64,000 nt of DNA from Psychrobacter sp. GP33 (GCF_014119005.1 NZ_JACGYX010000005.1:62001-126000); one strand, 5' to 3'; positions 27,342-36,213 are shown, numbered from the stretch's first letter. Notes: a model not told the origin generated them from the letters alone. Program-made: numbers and translations.

Positions 27342-28535
27342 CTAAGAGACGCCACTTGCTACGTTTTGCTTAATATCAGGCTGAGCATAAAAAGCCTGCA
27401 GCATGGTGCGAATATGGTCAGTGAACGGCACGCTATCAATGGCATCATGGGCCAGCGGTAATAGGGCAGTGCTTAGCGTGGCAATGGCTTGCTCATCAAT
27501 ATGTAAACCTGCCACCAATTGAGAAAAGGTATCGGACTGATGATTGGCATACCAAGTCTCGACGCTCGCGGCGACCAAACTGCGCAAATAAGGTGATATA
27601 CGTAGGCGGTTATAACTTTGCTGTACACTACCTTCGATGAGGTCAATGCTATTATTATCAGGCTCATCACTGAGGTAAGCTTGTAGCTGACTGACCGGCT
27701 CGTCTTTCAAACGCGCCCAACCGGTAATCAGTAAGCGTGCCACTTCTTCATTAGACAGATGCTCTTGCGCATTGGCTTCAGCGCGACGGGTCAAGTCTTT
27801 AATATTGCGATGCAAATACGCCTGCAACTTATCATCAAGATTGCGATTGGTGGCTTTTTCAAACGAGCTGCGCCCAAGCTTCATGAGTTTACCCACACCG
27901 CCAGCTTTATCAAGGGTAGTTTCCATAAAGTCGTTAATCGCGTGATATAGCGTTTGGGTCAATAAATCCGCAAAGGTATCGTTACCAATAAGGCTATGAA
28001 TCAACATATTGCGCTGCTGCTCGTGGCTACCGATATAATTTGCTAAAGTATCGATCTGGCTGTCGTCGATAAGCTCAGATAATGGCATGTCATCATTAAC
28101 GGGGTGATAAACAATCGTATGCAAAATATCGCGGATATCAGCGCGCATCAACTCACTCATTGGCTGACTTAATAGCCAATCATTAAGCAAATTCTGTAGA
28201 TCCTCGCAGCTAATGTACTGCTGCATCGGCTGCGCGCCAAGCCATTGCCACGCGTCCATGACTAATGGCTCAGCTTGACTGCGTAGCCATTGCTGCATAA
28301 ACCTGACTTGCGCTTCAACGAGCCCATCAATAGTCAAATCTGTCAAAGGCGTGCGGTCAGCTACGGACTTACTTTTTGGCGCTGAATTTTCTAAGCTTTC
28401 CGAATTATCGACACTAGATTTTGCATGAGTATCAGAGTTTTGGATATCTTTTGACTGTGGCATAGGTTTTGAGGTCATAGTAATTAACAATTTGTTATAC
28501 TGGTAAGTGGTAGTGAGCATAACGTATTTTGCCAT
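27342..28535 (-). CDS. Uncharacterised helical protein, 397 aa
   Basis: This soluble protein has no signal peptide or membrane segment. After a Ser/Asn-rich start (to about residue 60), most of it is helical, with repeated patterns of about 60-90 residues (for example SELIDDSQIDTLANYIGSHEQ and GSVQQSYNRLRISPYLRSLV) that may be divergent repeats of one helical unit. An alternative start is the ATG at 28478 (378 residues); neither has a good ribosome site. I do not recognise a family. It is divergent from the ccm operon and upstream of the YbjN-like gene. Confidence 0.6.
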   Translation of the reverse strand: MAKYVMLTTTYQYNKLLITMTSKPMPQSKDIQNSDTHAKSSVDNSESLENSAPKSKSVADRTPLTDLTIDGLVEAQVRFMQQWLRSQAEPLVMDAWQWLGAQPMQQYISCEDLQNLLNDWLLSQPMSELMRADIRDILHTIVYHPVNDDMPLSELIDDSQIDTLANYIGSHEQQRNMLIHSLIGNDTFADLLTQTLYHAINDFMETTLDKAGGVGKLMKLGRSSFEKATNRNLDDKLQAYLHRNIKDLTRRAEANAQEHLSNEEVARLLITGWARLKDEPVSQLQAYLSDEPDNNSIDLIEGSVQQSYNRLRISPYLRSLVAASVETWYANHQSDTFSQLVAGLHIDEQAIATLSTALLPLAHDAIDSVPFTDHIRTMLQAFYAQPDIKQNVASGVS

Positions 28536-28600
28536 GAACGCAATAGTGGTTTATGGTGAATATAGCTGGCTGATTAAACTGGTAATAATAAGAGGTGTCC

Positions 28601-29266
28601 GTGACCATCCCGTCCGTATCTATATCAGCGTCAATGCAAACAGCTCTACTAGCGCCGGTGTTAGCCTGTGATGAGCTTACCGTGCAACGTGGTGAGATTC
28701 CGCTGTGCGAAGCGGTCGAATTTACCTTATTAGCAGGTGATATTTACCATTTAATTGGCGCAAACGGTACGGGTAAAACCACGCTACTGATGCAGCTTGC
28801 TGGATTAATACCGATATTGACTGGCATCGTACATTATCAAGGGTCGCAGACGCTGCCGATTCAGCCGCTCTATGTGTCGCATCAATTGGGCATTCACCCC
28901 AGTCTAACCGTCGCGCAGAATTTAACTTTTTTGCTCAATTTATATGGTATTACCCCAAGTCGAGCTGATATCGATGCGGCGCTTGCGTGGGTTGGTTTAC
29001 AAGGGTTTGAAACCATCAGCTCAAGCCATTTATCCGCAGGACAAACGCGCCGTATTACGCTGGCTCGGCTGTATTTATTGACGCCTGAGGTGACGCCATT
29101 GTGGTTACTTGATGAGCCATTTACTGCGCTTGATGTGGATATGGTCGGGCGTATGGAAGTAAGATTACGTGAATTTGCAGACGCAGGCGGCGCGATTATG
29201 ATGACCAGTCATCAGCCGGTTGGCGTTGCTAATCACGTGCTCGATTTGTCAGATTATATGGTATAA
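28601..29266 (+). CDS. ccmA: Haem exporter ATP-binding protein CcmA
   Basis: The product is about 221 residues from the GTG at 28601, which sits 5 bases after AAGAGG; a GTG two codons upstream is nearly equivalent. It has Walker A GANGTGKTT, the signature LSAGQTRR and Walker B LWLLDEPFTALD, with the spacing of CcmA (about 205 residues usual). The N-terminus is about 20 residues longer than the E. coli protein. CcmA powers the CcmABCD complex, which releases holo-CcmE during system I cytochrome c maturation. It opens the ccmABCDE cluster; ccmB follows after 7 bases. Confidence 0.93.
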   Translation: MTIPSVSISASMQTALLAPVLACDELTVQRGEIPLCEAVEFTLLAGDIYHLIGANGTGKTTLLMQLAGLIPILTGIVHYQGSQTLPIQPLYVSHQLGIHPSLTVAQNLTFLLNLYGITPSRADIDAALAWVGLQGFETISSSHLSAGQTRRITLARLYLLTPEVTPLWLLDEPFTALDVDMVGRMEVRLREFADAGGAIMMTSHQPVGVANHVLDLSDYMV

Positions 29267-29273
29267 AGGATAA

Positions 29274-30014
29274 ATGATGACAAATAGCCAAGAGCAAGCA
29301 GTTAATAATAATCAAAACAACAGTCCAAATATTACTATACCCAAAGTCATCAGTTTTGGACAATTATGGCGACGAGAGTGGCAGGTCAAGCAACAAGGAG
29401 CGGTGCAATGGCTGTATCCTTTGGTATTGTTCTTGGTTATCATCACCTTATTCCCGTTAGCTGTCGGTAGTGAGCCGCAATTATTACAGCGTTTGGGCGT
29501 GGCAGCGGTTTGGATTGCCGCGCTGTTATCCTTGGTGATGGGCGTTGAAGGTCTGTTTAAACCGGCACTGGATAATGGGACGTTAGCGCAGTTGGTGGTA
29601 GCAAAAGCATCGTTACCATTGTGGGTACTGATTCGTTTAGTAATTCATTGGATTTTTAGTAGTGGTATCGTGGCGCTGCTCAGCTTACTTGCCGTGCCGT
29701 TATTTCAATTGAGCTGGTTTGAGACAGGTATTTTGATGGCGTCCATCATTGCTGGCAGTCCGATGTTACTTATGTTATCGGCAGTGGCAAGCAGTCTGAC
29801 GTTATCACTCAAAAACGGAGCAGTATTGGTGCCCCTGATTGCGCTACCGATGCAGTTACCAGTATTGATTTTCGCTACGGGCGCGGTTGATTTATTTGCC
29901 ACTGGTTTAAACGGGTTGCCAATTTTAGCGTTACTATTAGCAGGGAGTATTATCTCTGTGTTGGTCATGCCGTGGGTCATTGCCCAAACCTTAAAAATGG
30001 CGTGGTTAAATTAA
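29274..30014 (+). CDS. ccmB: Haem exporter permease CcmB
   Basis: The 246-residue protein has six predicted helices and CcmB features: a cytoplasmic start, then QLWRREWQVKQQGAVQWLYPLVLFLVIITLFPLAVG and LIRLVIHWIFSSGIVALLSLLAVPLF. The first 28 residues are polar and Asn/Gln-rich, longer than in E. coli CcmB (220 residues). Two consecutive ATG codons compete as start. It follows ccmA with a 7-base gap, and a 245-base gap separates it from ccmC. Confidence 0.93.
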   Translation: MMTNSQEQAVNNNQNNSPNITIPKVISFGQLWRREWQVKQQGAVQWLYPLVLFLVIITLFPLAVGSEPQLLQRLGVAAVWIAALLSLVMGVEGLFKPALDNGTLAQLVVAKASLPLWVLIRLVIHWIFSSGIVALLSLLAVPLFQLSWFETGILMASIIAGSPMLLMLSAVASSLTLSLKNGAVLVPLIALPMQLPVLIFATGAVDLFATGLNGLPILALLLAGSIISVLVMPWVIAQTLKMAWLN

Positions 30015-30140
30015 TATAAATTGCCAAGCTTATGAATATATTTTGTTATCTATTCTTACATCTAAGCATTTAACCTTTATTTATCGTTCATTTGGCAATC
30101 ATAATACGCGCATTAACCCCATGGTGAATGTGGGCAAGTT

Positions 30141-30149
30141 TGCTATAAT
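30141..30149 (+). promoter_or_regulatory. Extended -10 promoter upstream of ccmC
   Basis: TGCTATAAT carries the TG extension and a perfect TATAAT (30144-30149), so a -35 is not essential. It lies in the ccmB-ccmC gap. A stem AGCGTT/AACGCT (about 30160-30183) would lie just inside the transcript. It could drive ccmC-D-E apart from ccmA-B. Confidence 0.45.
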
Positions 30150-30259
30150 GCTATACGATAGCGTTTGCTTGAACGTGAACGCTCGCCGATTTGTGGATAG
30201 GGAAGTCGAACACATATCCCATCCGCCCCATTGATATGCTTTGCAATAGGTTAATCCCC

Positions 30260-31048
30260 ATGCCCAACCTAAATAATGTCTCCTCTCCAAGCCTGTGGCA
30301 GCGCATTTGGCAAGTCTTTTTGACGACTGTGGGCACCAAGGAATTTTTTCGTATTTTTTCGCCATGGGTCAAGTGGTTGGCTATCTTAGCCGGACTTTGC
30401 TTGGCTATTGGTAGTATCTGGGGTTTGGCGTTTGCGCCACCCGATTACTTGCAAGGCAATAGCTATCGCATCATCTTTATCCATGTGCCAGCTGCTAGTC
30501 TTGCGATCTCTATTTACTTTGCTCTTGCCGTATTGGGGGTAATTTATTTAGTTTGGAAAATTAAGACGGCAAATTTGGTGGCACAAGCGCTTGCCCCATT
30601 GGGATTTTTATTGTGCGTGGTAAGCTTGCTCACAGGGTCTATTTGGGCAAAGCCGACTTGGGGCACCTATTGGGTTTGGGATGCACGGCTAACGTCGATG
30701 CTCATCTTGGCATTTTTATATGCTGGCGTGATGGCGTTATTTGCTGCTTTTGAGCATACAGCTAACCGTGGTAAAGCAGCAGCTATTTTATCCATCGTCG
30801 GTGCAGTCAATTTGCCTATTATTAAGTACTCAGTGCAGTGGTGGAATACCTTACATCAAGGCTCAACTTTTACCTTGACCGAAGCTCCGAAAATGTCGGC
30901 AGATATGTGGATGCCGTTATTATTAATGATTATTGGTGGCTATTTATTGGTCGCAACATTAGCAATCTATCGTACCAATACGCTTATTTTATATCGTGAC
31001 CAAGGTAAGGCATGGGTAAAAGAATACGTTCGTGGTCAAAGTAAATAG
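30260..31048 (+). CDS. ccmC: Haem transporter CcmC
   Basis: The preferred ATG at 30260 has an AGG nine bases upstream and gives 262 residues beginning with MPNLNN. An upstream TTG at 30191 would add 23 residues without support. The sequence has six helices and the tryptophan-rich haem-handling motif TWGTYWVWDARLTSMLILAFLY (WGxxWxWD), with the flanking His residues in FIHVPAA and NTLHQGS. CcmC loads haem onto the CcmE chaperone at the periplasmic face. It sits directly before ccmD. Confidence 0.96.
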   Translation: MPNLNNVSSPSLWQRIWQVFLTTVGTKEFFRIFSPWVKWLAILAGLCLAIGSIWGLAFAPPDYLQGNSYRIIFIHVPAASLAISIYFALAVLGVIYLVWKIKTANLVAQALAPLGFLLCVVSLLTGSIWAKPTWGTYWVWDARLTSMLILAFLYAGVMALFAAFEHTANRGKAAAILSIVGAVNLPIIKYSVQWWNTLHQGSTFTLTEAPKMSADMWMPLLLMIIGGYLLVATLAIYRTNTLILYRDQGKAWVKEYVRGQSK

Positions 31049-31088
31049 CGATTTATCGATAAAACCTTAGCGCAGTTGGGAGAACCGC

Positions 31089-31301
31089 ATGCAGCCCTAT
31101 TTCTATAGTGTCTCTGAGTTTATTGCCATGGGTACGCATGGCGTTTTCGTGTGGTCGTGCTGGGCAATTACGGTCGGAATGATATTGATATTTATCTGGT
31201 ATAGTCGTAAGCAGCGCCACGCATTAATCAAGGAGCTAACTATCCAACAAGCGCGCCAAGCACAGCGTAATGCGACGACCAGCAAAAGTATGGATTTATA
31301 A
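31089..31301 (+). CDS. ccmD: Haem exporter small subunit CcmD
   Basis: This 70-residue protein has one hydrophobic helix (about residues 15-40) followed by a basic, helical C-terminal tail, typical of CcmD. The motif YSVSEFIAMGTHGVFVWSCWAI before and in the helix is conserved in the family. It stabilises the CcmABC-CcmE interaction. Forty bases separate it from ccmC. A GGGAGAA ribosome site precedes the ATG. Confidence 0.92.
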   Translation: MQPYFYSVSEFIAMGTHGVFVWSCWAITVGMILIFIWYSRKQRHALIKELTIQQARQAQRNATTSKSMDL

Positions 31302-31521
31302 AATAATCGCAATATCAAAGGCTTAACTTAGAAAAAATGTCGTATTTCTAACAAATAAATGTGTCGTTCTGTTTGATGTATCTCCAAAAAGCTTATTGAT
31401 TTGTGCAAAAAATGCTACTATATAGGTATCTTAAAGGCAGCCTGTCTCACACAGTATAAAAGAGCATTTTGAGACTCTTTTTCTGTGGTGTACAGTAGTT
31501 AGTCATCTATGAGGTCGTGGT

Positions 31522-32037
31522 ATGAATGCAGTTCGACGCAAAAAATTGATGTGGGTGTTTTTTACGCTGGCCGGAGCAGCTGTAGCCGTAGTGCTAGTAA
31601 TTTACGCGATTGGTCAACAAACCGATTACTATTTTGACCCTACAGCGATTGCTAAAGGTGAAGCGCCACAAGACAAGCGTATTCGCGCCGGTGGTATGGT
31701 GGTTGCCGGTAGTGTGCAACGTGCACCGAATGATCCATTAAGTGTTGAGTTTGCCATTACGGATTTTAAATCGACTGTTCCCGTGACCTATCAAGGTATT
31801 TTGCCGGACTTATTTGCTGAAAATTCTGGCATTGTGGCGACTGGTAAAATGCAAGGCACAACTTTCGTTGCTGGTGAAGTATTGGCAAAGCATGATGAAA
31901 ACTATATGCCACCAGAAGTAGCTAAATCACTAAAAGAGAACAACCGTGCCAGTGCGGAGAAAGTAGGTGTAAGTCCAGATTCTAAATTATATCAACCTGC
32001 TGAACCGATTAAGGATTCGCAAGTTATTACGCAATAA
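31522..32037 (+). CDS. ccmE: Haem chaperone CcmE
   Basis: The 171-residue protein has an N-terminal anchor (about residues 9-28), then an OB-fold periplasmic domain with [13 protein letters not shown] and [13 protein letters not shown]. The haem attachment site is HDENY (HxxxY), the His forming the covalent link. It ends with a flexible tail. CcmE receives haem from CcmC and passes it to CcmF/H. Those partners are not in the window, so the rest of the system must be elsewhere. 220 bases separate it from ccmD; an independent promoter is possible but not clear. A GAGGT ribosome site lies upstream. Confidence 0.96.
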   Translation: MNAVRRKKLMWVFFTLAGAAVAVVLVIYAIGQQTDYYFDPTAIAKGEAPQDKRIRAGGMVVAGSVQRAPNDPLSVEFAITDFKSTVPVTYQGILPDLFAENSGIVATGKMQGTTFVAGEVLAKHDENYMPPEVAKSLKENNRASAEKVGVSPDSKLYQPAEPIKDSQVITQ

Positions 32038-32097
32038 GTGCATTGTTAGTACCGTAATTTCTATGCGCTAAATTATCAACATTTGATAATTCACTAT

Positions 32098-32146
32098 CCA
32101 CCATAAAAAAAGCCACTAATTTCAATAGTGGCTTTTTTTATGGTGG
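32098..32146. terminator. Perfect 21-bp hairpin, bidirectional terminator
   Basis: The arms at 32098-32118 and 32126-32146 are exactly complementary over 21 bp with a 7-base loop. They contain A- and T-tracts of seven. The hairpin separates the convergent ccmE and aldo-keto reductase genes. Confidence 0.9.
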
Positions 32147-32185
32147 ATGTTTACTACATGATGGTAAATATTTTAACAGATGATT

Positions 32186-33034
32186 TTAGTCATCCCATTC
32201 GGGCGTATAGTCAGGATGTTCGATCTTGCGCCCATCACTACGGGCAAGGCTAGCAATTTGTGCCAATTCATCCGCACTTAACTGCACATTCATGGCATCT
32301 AAATTACCTTGGAGATGTTTTGGATTAGATGTTTTAGGGATTGCCACGCGGTTTTTATCCGACAAAACCCAAGCCAATGACACTTGCGCAGGAGTGATGC
32401 CATGCTTGTTTGCAATTTTCTGAATGATTTCATTATCGAATACATCACCACGCGCAAGAGGCGAGTAGGCTTCTAATAAAATATGATGATTGTTTAAAAA
32501 AGCTTGTAAGGTGTCTTGTTTAATAAAGGGATGAAACTCAACCTGATTGACAACAATCGGCACATCAGCGTATTTTTCTGCTTCAATTAAGTGAGCGATA
32601 TTAAAGTTAGAAACCCCGATATGGCGGGTCAGTCCTTGCTTTTGCAATTCGCATAATGCGGGAATTGTTTCTGATAACGGTACGCGGTCATCAGGCCAGT
32701 GCAAGAGTAGTAAATCAACATAATCAGTATCTAGGTTTTCTAACGAACGTTTGGCAGCAGCGATAAGTTTTTCTGGCTGAAACTTTAAGTCATCAGGAAA
32801 TATCTTCGTGGTTAAGAAGAACGTATCACGAGCGACGCCAGATTGCTTAATACCTTGTCCAACTTCCTTTTCGTTACTATAAGCTTGAGCCGTATCGATG
32901 TGCTCATAGCCCATCTGCAACCCTTGACTGACGACATCAATGCAATCTTGTCCGGTAGATTGCCATGTACCTAGGCCTAATACAGGTATGTTGGCTTGTC
33001 CGGCAGTACGAATATGATAAGTTTTCGTGCTCAT
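32186..33034 (-). CDS. Aldo-keto reductase, DkgB-like
   Basis: The 282-residue TIM-barrel NADPH reductase has the full tetrad: Asp47 and Tyr52 in HIDTAQAYSNE, Lys77 in TTKIF, His112 in LLLLHWPDD. HIGVSNFN and IPKTSNPKHL (cofactor-binding) follow. The start and motif spacing resemble 2,5-diketo-D-gluconate reductase DkgB/YafB; the actual substrate in this organism is likely a broad range of aldehydes including methylglyoxal. An AAGGATA ribosome site precedes the ATG. It is convergent with ccmE and unrelated to cytochrome maturation. Confidence 0.92.
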   Translation of the reverse strand: MSTKTYHIRTAGQANIPVLGLGTWQSTGQDCIDVVSQGLQMGYEHIDTAQAYSNEKEVGQGIKQSGVARDTFFLTTKIFPDDLKFQPEKLIAAAKRSLENLDTDYVDLLLLHWPDDRVPLSETIPALCELQKQGLTRHIGVSNFNIAHLIEAEKYADVPIVVNQVEFHPFIKQDTLQAFLNNHHILLEAYSPLARGDVFDNEIIQKIANKHGITPAQVSLAWVLSDKNRVAIPKTSNPKHLQGNLDAMNVQLSADELAQIASLARSDGRKIEHPDYTPEWDD

Positions 33035-33213
33035 ATGAATATCCTTGTCGTTTACTTATGCTTAAATTTATATTTTTAGCATCGTTAACTTTTATGCAAC
33101 TTTACCACTATAAAAAAAAGACGCAGAGAAGGAAAGGGTAGCTGACGCTTTCCTACAAAGGACACACAGGCTGTAACGTCAAATGTGATAGATTTTCATG
33201 AAAAATAATCCAT

Positions 33214-33251
33214 AAAAAAAGTCCATAACTTATAAGTCATGGACTTTTTTT
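33214..33251 (-). terminator. Terminator of metQ
   Basis: The arms AAAGTCCAT and ATGGACTTT with a 12-base loop, preceded and followed by A- and T-tracts. It lies 20 bases after the metQ stop codon. Confidence 0.85.
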
Positions 33252-33271
33252 CTTAATCTCTACGATAATAA

Positions 33272-34246
33272 TTATTTAGCAGGAGTTTCTACGACTGTGG
33301 CTTCAGCGCTAGCAGTACCTGCCGATGCCGTTACGGTAGCTGGCTCAGCTCCCCAAATTTTTGGATATTTATAACCAGGGAAGCTATCATGCGCATATTT
33401 TTTGAAGGCGTCAGAGTTATAGGCGTTGGTCACGTCTTTGACCCACTTCTTATCTTTATCAGCAGTTTTAATTGCTGACCAGTTGACATAAGCAAAGCTT
33501 GGCTCTTGGAATAACGCTTCAGTCAGCTTAATACCAGAGTCGGTGGCATAGTTACCATTAATGATAGCAAAGTCCACTTCATCGCGTGCGCGTGGTAGCT
33601 GGGCAGCTTCTAACTCAACGATTTTGATATCGTATTTGCTGTTATCAGCAATATCAGATTTTGATGCGGTCAGTGGGTCAATATTATCTTTTAGGGTAAT
33701 CCACCCAAGCTCATTCATCATCACCAAGGCGCGGGCAAAGTTACTAGGGTCATTTGGCGCAGACACGCTCATACCTTTAAACGCGTCTTCAAGCTTGGTT
33801 TTTTTGCCTGAATAGACACCAAGTGGTGCCGTTGGCACTTGGAATACTTCTACCAAATCAAGATTATTTTCTTTCTTGAAGGTATCTAAATACGGCTTAT
33901 GCTGGAAGATATTGATGTCTAAATCGCCATCAGCCAAAGCGATGTTCGGGCGTACATAGTCGGTAAAAGTAACCAATTCAACTTCATAGCCTTGTGCTTC
34001 TAGTGAGCTTTTAACTTGGTTACGAACCATGTCTGCAAAGTCACCTTCGGTTGTACCGATAACGATTTTAGTATGATCAGGATCGATATCACCAGTCGCT
34101 GTGGTTTCCGTCGCTGTACCTTCAGTGACAGGTTCTGCGGTCGCTTCTGGTGCTGATGAATTATTACAGCCCACTAATACTAAGCTTGACACACCAACTG
34201 CTGCAAATGCCAATGCCAATTGACGGCTAATATCTGTTAATTTCAT
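33272..34246 (-). CDS. metQ: D-methionine-binding lipoprotein MetQ
   Basis: This 324-residue lipoprotein has a lipobox ending in Cys27 (VLVGC). The mature part belongs to the NlpA/MetQ family: KIVIGTTEGDFADMVRN, FTDYVRPNIALADGDLDINIFQHKPYLDTFKKEN, APLGVYSGK and SVSAPNDPSNFARALVMM. These periplasmic-binding proteins feed L- or D-methionine to MetNI. A Thr/Ala/Glu-rich linker follows the Cys and a similar low-complexity tail ends the protein, which is about 50 residues longer than usual. A GAGGAT ribosome site supports the ATG. It follows metI after 187 bp with a terminator between. Confidence 0.92.
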   Translation of the reverse strand: MKLTDISRQLALAFAAVGVSSLVLVGCNNSSAPEATAEPVTEGTATETTATGDIDPDHTKIVIGTTEGDFADMVRNQVKSSLEAQGYEVELVTFTDYVRPNIALADGDLDINIFQHKPYLDTFKKENNLDLVEVFQVPTAPLGVYSGKKTKLEDAFKGMSVSAPNDPSNFARALVMMNELGWITLKDNIDPLTASKSDIADNSKYDIKIVELEAAQLPRARDEVDFAIINGNYATDSGIKLTEALFQEPSFAYVNWSAIKTADKDKKWVKDVTNAYNSDAFKKYAHDSFPGYKYPKIWGAEPATVTASAGTASAEATVVETPAK

Positions 34247-34290
34247 GAAACATCCTCAATAATAAATGTAAATAAGATTATCATAGCCAT

Positions 34291-34335
34291 TAAAAAAGCA
34301 GCATTATGACTGATATGGTAAGTCGTAATGCTGCT
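34291..34335 (-). terminator. Terminator-like hairpin between metI and metQ
   Basis: The arms AGCAGCATTATGACT and AGTCGTAATGCTGCT form a 15-bp stem (one wobble) with a 9-base loop. Read on the minus strand, six T residues follow. It sits inside what should be a metNIQ operon, so it may limit or uncouple metQ expression. Confidence 0.8.
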
Positions 34336-34433
34336 AAATTAAATGTTGCTAGAATGATAACAAAGTTAAAGGGTTTAAGCGGTAAAATCAAGCACTCTTT
34401 AAGCTCAAACGATCTTTAAATTCAAAAGAGTTT

Positions 34434-35120
34434 TTAGCGTTTATCTAAACGTGTAGCTACCCAATTACCTAAGGCTTGAATGGAGATAACCATGATTGAC
34501 AGCATGATAACGATAAATACCATGACTTCCGTTTGATAACGATAATAACCATAACGAATGGCTAAATCGCCAAGACCACCGCCACCAATCATACCTGCAG
34601 CTGCAGAAAACGACAGCAAACTGATACATAAAATAGTCACCGAAAGTACTAGTCCTGAACGTGCTTCATTAAGCAATACTTTAATAATTGTGAACGGACG
34701 CGCGCCCATCGACTCAGTTGCTTCAATGATGCCGCGAGGTACTTCACGTAGGTTTTGTTCGACCAATCGCGCAAAATAAAACGAACCTGCAATCGCAAGT
34801 ACTAAAGAGGCGGCGATAGGACCAATGCCCGTACCAACAATGGCTTTAGTAAAAGGACTCATCGCAATCATCAAAATGACAAATGGGAAGGCGCGCATAA
34901 AGTTGGTAATACCGCCAAGCACGCCATACAAGGTTTTATTTTGCAAAAACTGTCGATCGCTGGATAAAAATAAGAACACACCAAACAGCCCGCCGATGAG
35001 AATGGCGACTGTTGTAGAAATACCAAGCATCACAAAAGTATCAACGAACGCTTGCCAAATCTCTTTACGTAATACAAGCAGTTTATCTATCGAGGCAGAT
35101 AATTCAGCACCAGTTAACAT
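34434..35120 (-). CDS. metI: Methionine ABC transporter permease MetI
   Basis: The 228-residue permease (GTG at 35123 is an alternative first codon) has five or six helices and the ABC permease EAA loop ESMGARPFTIIKVLLNEARSGL. FVMLGISTTVAILIGGLFGVFLF and SFSAAAGMIGGGGLGDLAIRYGYYRY match MetI. It forms the transmembrane channel with MetN as its ATPase. An AGGAG ribosome site lies close to both candidate starts. metN ends 17 bp upstream of the start. Confidence 0.94.
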   Translation of the reverse strand: MLTGAELSASIDKLLVLRKEIWQAFVDTFVMLGISTTVAILIGGLFGVFLFLSSDRQFLQNKTLYGVLGGITNFMRAFPFVILMIAMSPFTKAIVGTGIGPIAASLVLAIAGSFYFARLVEQNLREVPRGIIEATESMGARPFTIIKVLLNEARSGLVLSVTILCISLLSFSAAAGMIGGGGLGDLAIRYGYYRYQTEVMVFIVIMLSIMVISIQALGNWVATRLDKR

Positions 35121-35139
35121 CACTCTTTCTCCTGCCTCA

Positions 35140-35910
35140 TTAATCTTCTTGTATCAAACTCTTACCAATCGGGGTCGTCGCTTGAATCAGTCCATCATGG
35201 ATATCTGCCACTTCTAATAGCTGCCCTTGGTGCAATAATGCAGCGCGGTGGCATAGCCTACGAATCACGCTCATCTCATGGGTAACAATGACAATGGTCA
35301 CGCCAAGTTGTTCATTGATATCACGTAAGCACGTTAGCAAACTACGCGTGGTCGCAGGGTCAAGCGCAGAGGTCGGCTCATCAGCCAATAATACTTTTGG
35401 ACTGGGCGCAATGGCGCGAGCGATACCCACACGTTGCTTTTGCCCACCGGATAGTTGGGCAGGATAATGGCTGGCGCGATCGGTCAAATCTACAATATCA
35501 AGGCATTCCATCACGCGCTTATGAATATCACGACTGGGATAACCAGATACGGTCAAGTTAAACGCCACGTTATTAAAAACCGTACGATTAGACATTAGAT
35601 TGAATTGCTGAAAAATCATACCGATATTATGGCGTGCAATTCGTAACTCACTCGCTGATAACTCAGTCAAATCAACATCATCGATAATTACTTGACCACT
35701 ATCTGGGCGTTCAAGTAAATTGATCAGTCGTAGTAAGGTGGATTTTCCTGCCCCTGAATAACCCATTAAGCCAAAGATTTCACCTTGCTTTACCGACAGC
35801 GATGTTGGCTCAACGGCAGTAAACCAATGCGGCTTGCCGTCCGTACCCTTGACTGATCTGTCGCTTAAAAAGCGTTTGGTTACGTCATTTAGAACGATCA
35901 TGTCACTCAT
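35140..35910 (-). CDS. metN: Methionine ABC transporter ATPase MetN, short form
   Basis: The 256-residue protein has an intact nucleotide-binding domain: Walker A GYSGAGKSTLLR, signature LSGGQKQRVG, Walker B VLLADEPTSALDP and the switch His in IVIVTHEMSV. E. coli MetN has 343 residues, with a C-terminal NIL/ACT-type domain that binds methionine and inhibits uptake. Here the protein stops shortly after the ABC domain and the regulatory domain is missing. No frameshift is visible; metI follows after 17 bp, so the lost domain is not downstream. The N-terminus has a short insertion (FLSDRSVKGTDGKPH) before the first strand. Confidence 0.9.
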   Translation of the reverse strand: MSDMIVLNDVTKRFLSDRSVKGTDGKPHWFTAVEPTSLSVKQGEIFGLMGYSGAGKSTLLRLINLLERPDSGQVIIDDVDLTELSASELRIARHNIGMIFQQFNLMSNRTVFNNVAFNLTVSGYPSRDIHKRVMECLDIVDLTDRASHYPAQLSGGQKQRVGIARAIAPSPKVLLADEPTSALDPATTRSLLTCLRDINEQLGVTIVIVTHEMSVIRRLCHRAALLHQGQLLEVADIHDGLIQATTPIGKSLIQED

Positions 35911-36165
35911 GGAATGCCTAAAATATTAAAAATATGGTAACAGTTATAAAATGCGTTAAGCTCAGCGCCGTATTCACAGCGGCTAACCGATAACACGATA
36001 ATAAGGGGCGGTAATATAGCATATTTTGTAGCGTTTTGGATATGCACATCCGTGACTGAGGTTTTTTATGACCTAAAGTAAAAAATCTATCACAGAGCAA
36101 AAATCAGGGAATAAGTTTTATAGAGGGATCAAAAAGAGGTAAATTTAAAAAATAAGTATAAATAA
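35911..36165. other. Intergenic region upstream of metN
   Basis: About 255 bp upstream of metN, AT-rich, with no recognised SAM-type riboswitch or MetJ-like repeat. It presumably holds the met promoter, which I cannot place. A short 60-codon frame here has no support. Confidence 0.4.
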
Positions 36166-36208
36166 AAGATGGGATGAAAAAGGGTAACAGTATTTATTTC
36201 ATCATCTA
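36166..36208 (-). terminator. Probable terminator of the histidine-kinase gene
   Basis: Imperfect arms GATG..ATGAAA (36168-36179) and TTTCATCATC (36197-36206) are followed on the minus strand by a T-rich stretch. It overlaps the end of the kinase gene's 3' region. Confidence 0.5.
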
Positions 36209-36213
36209 GATTC

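Noticed and set aside
9672-32146. Shared ATTTCAATAG in the loops of two terminators (near 9685 and 32118)
   Set aside because: Ten bases in AT-rich loops are likely to recur by chance; the stems are unrelated.
35911-36213. SAM riboswitch upstream of metN
   Set aside because: I could not find the conserved helices of known SAM riboswitches; the region is AT-rich without clear nested stems.
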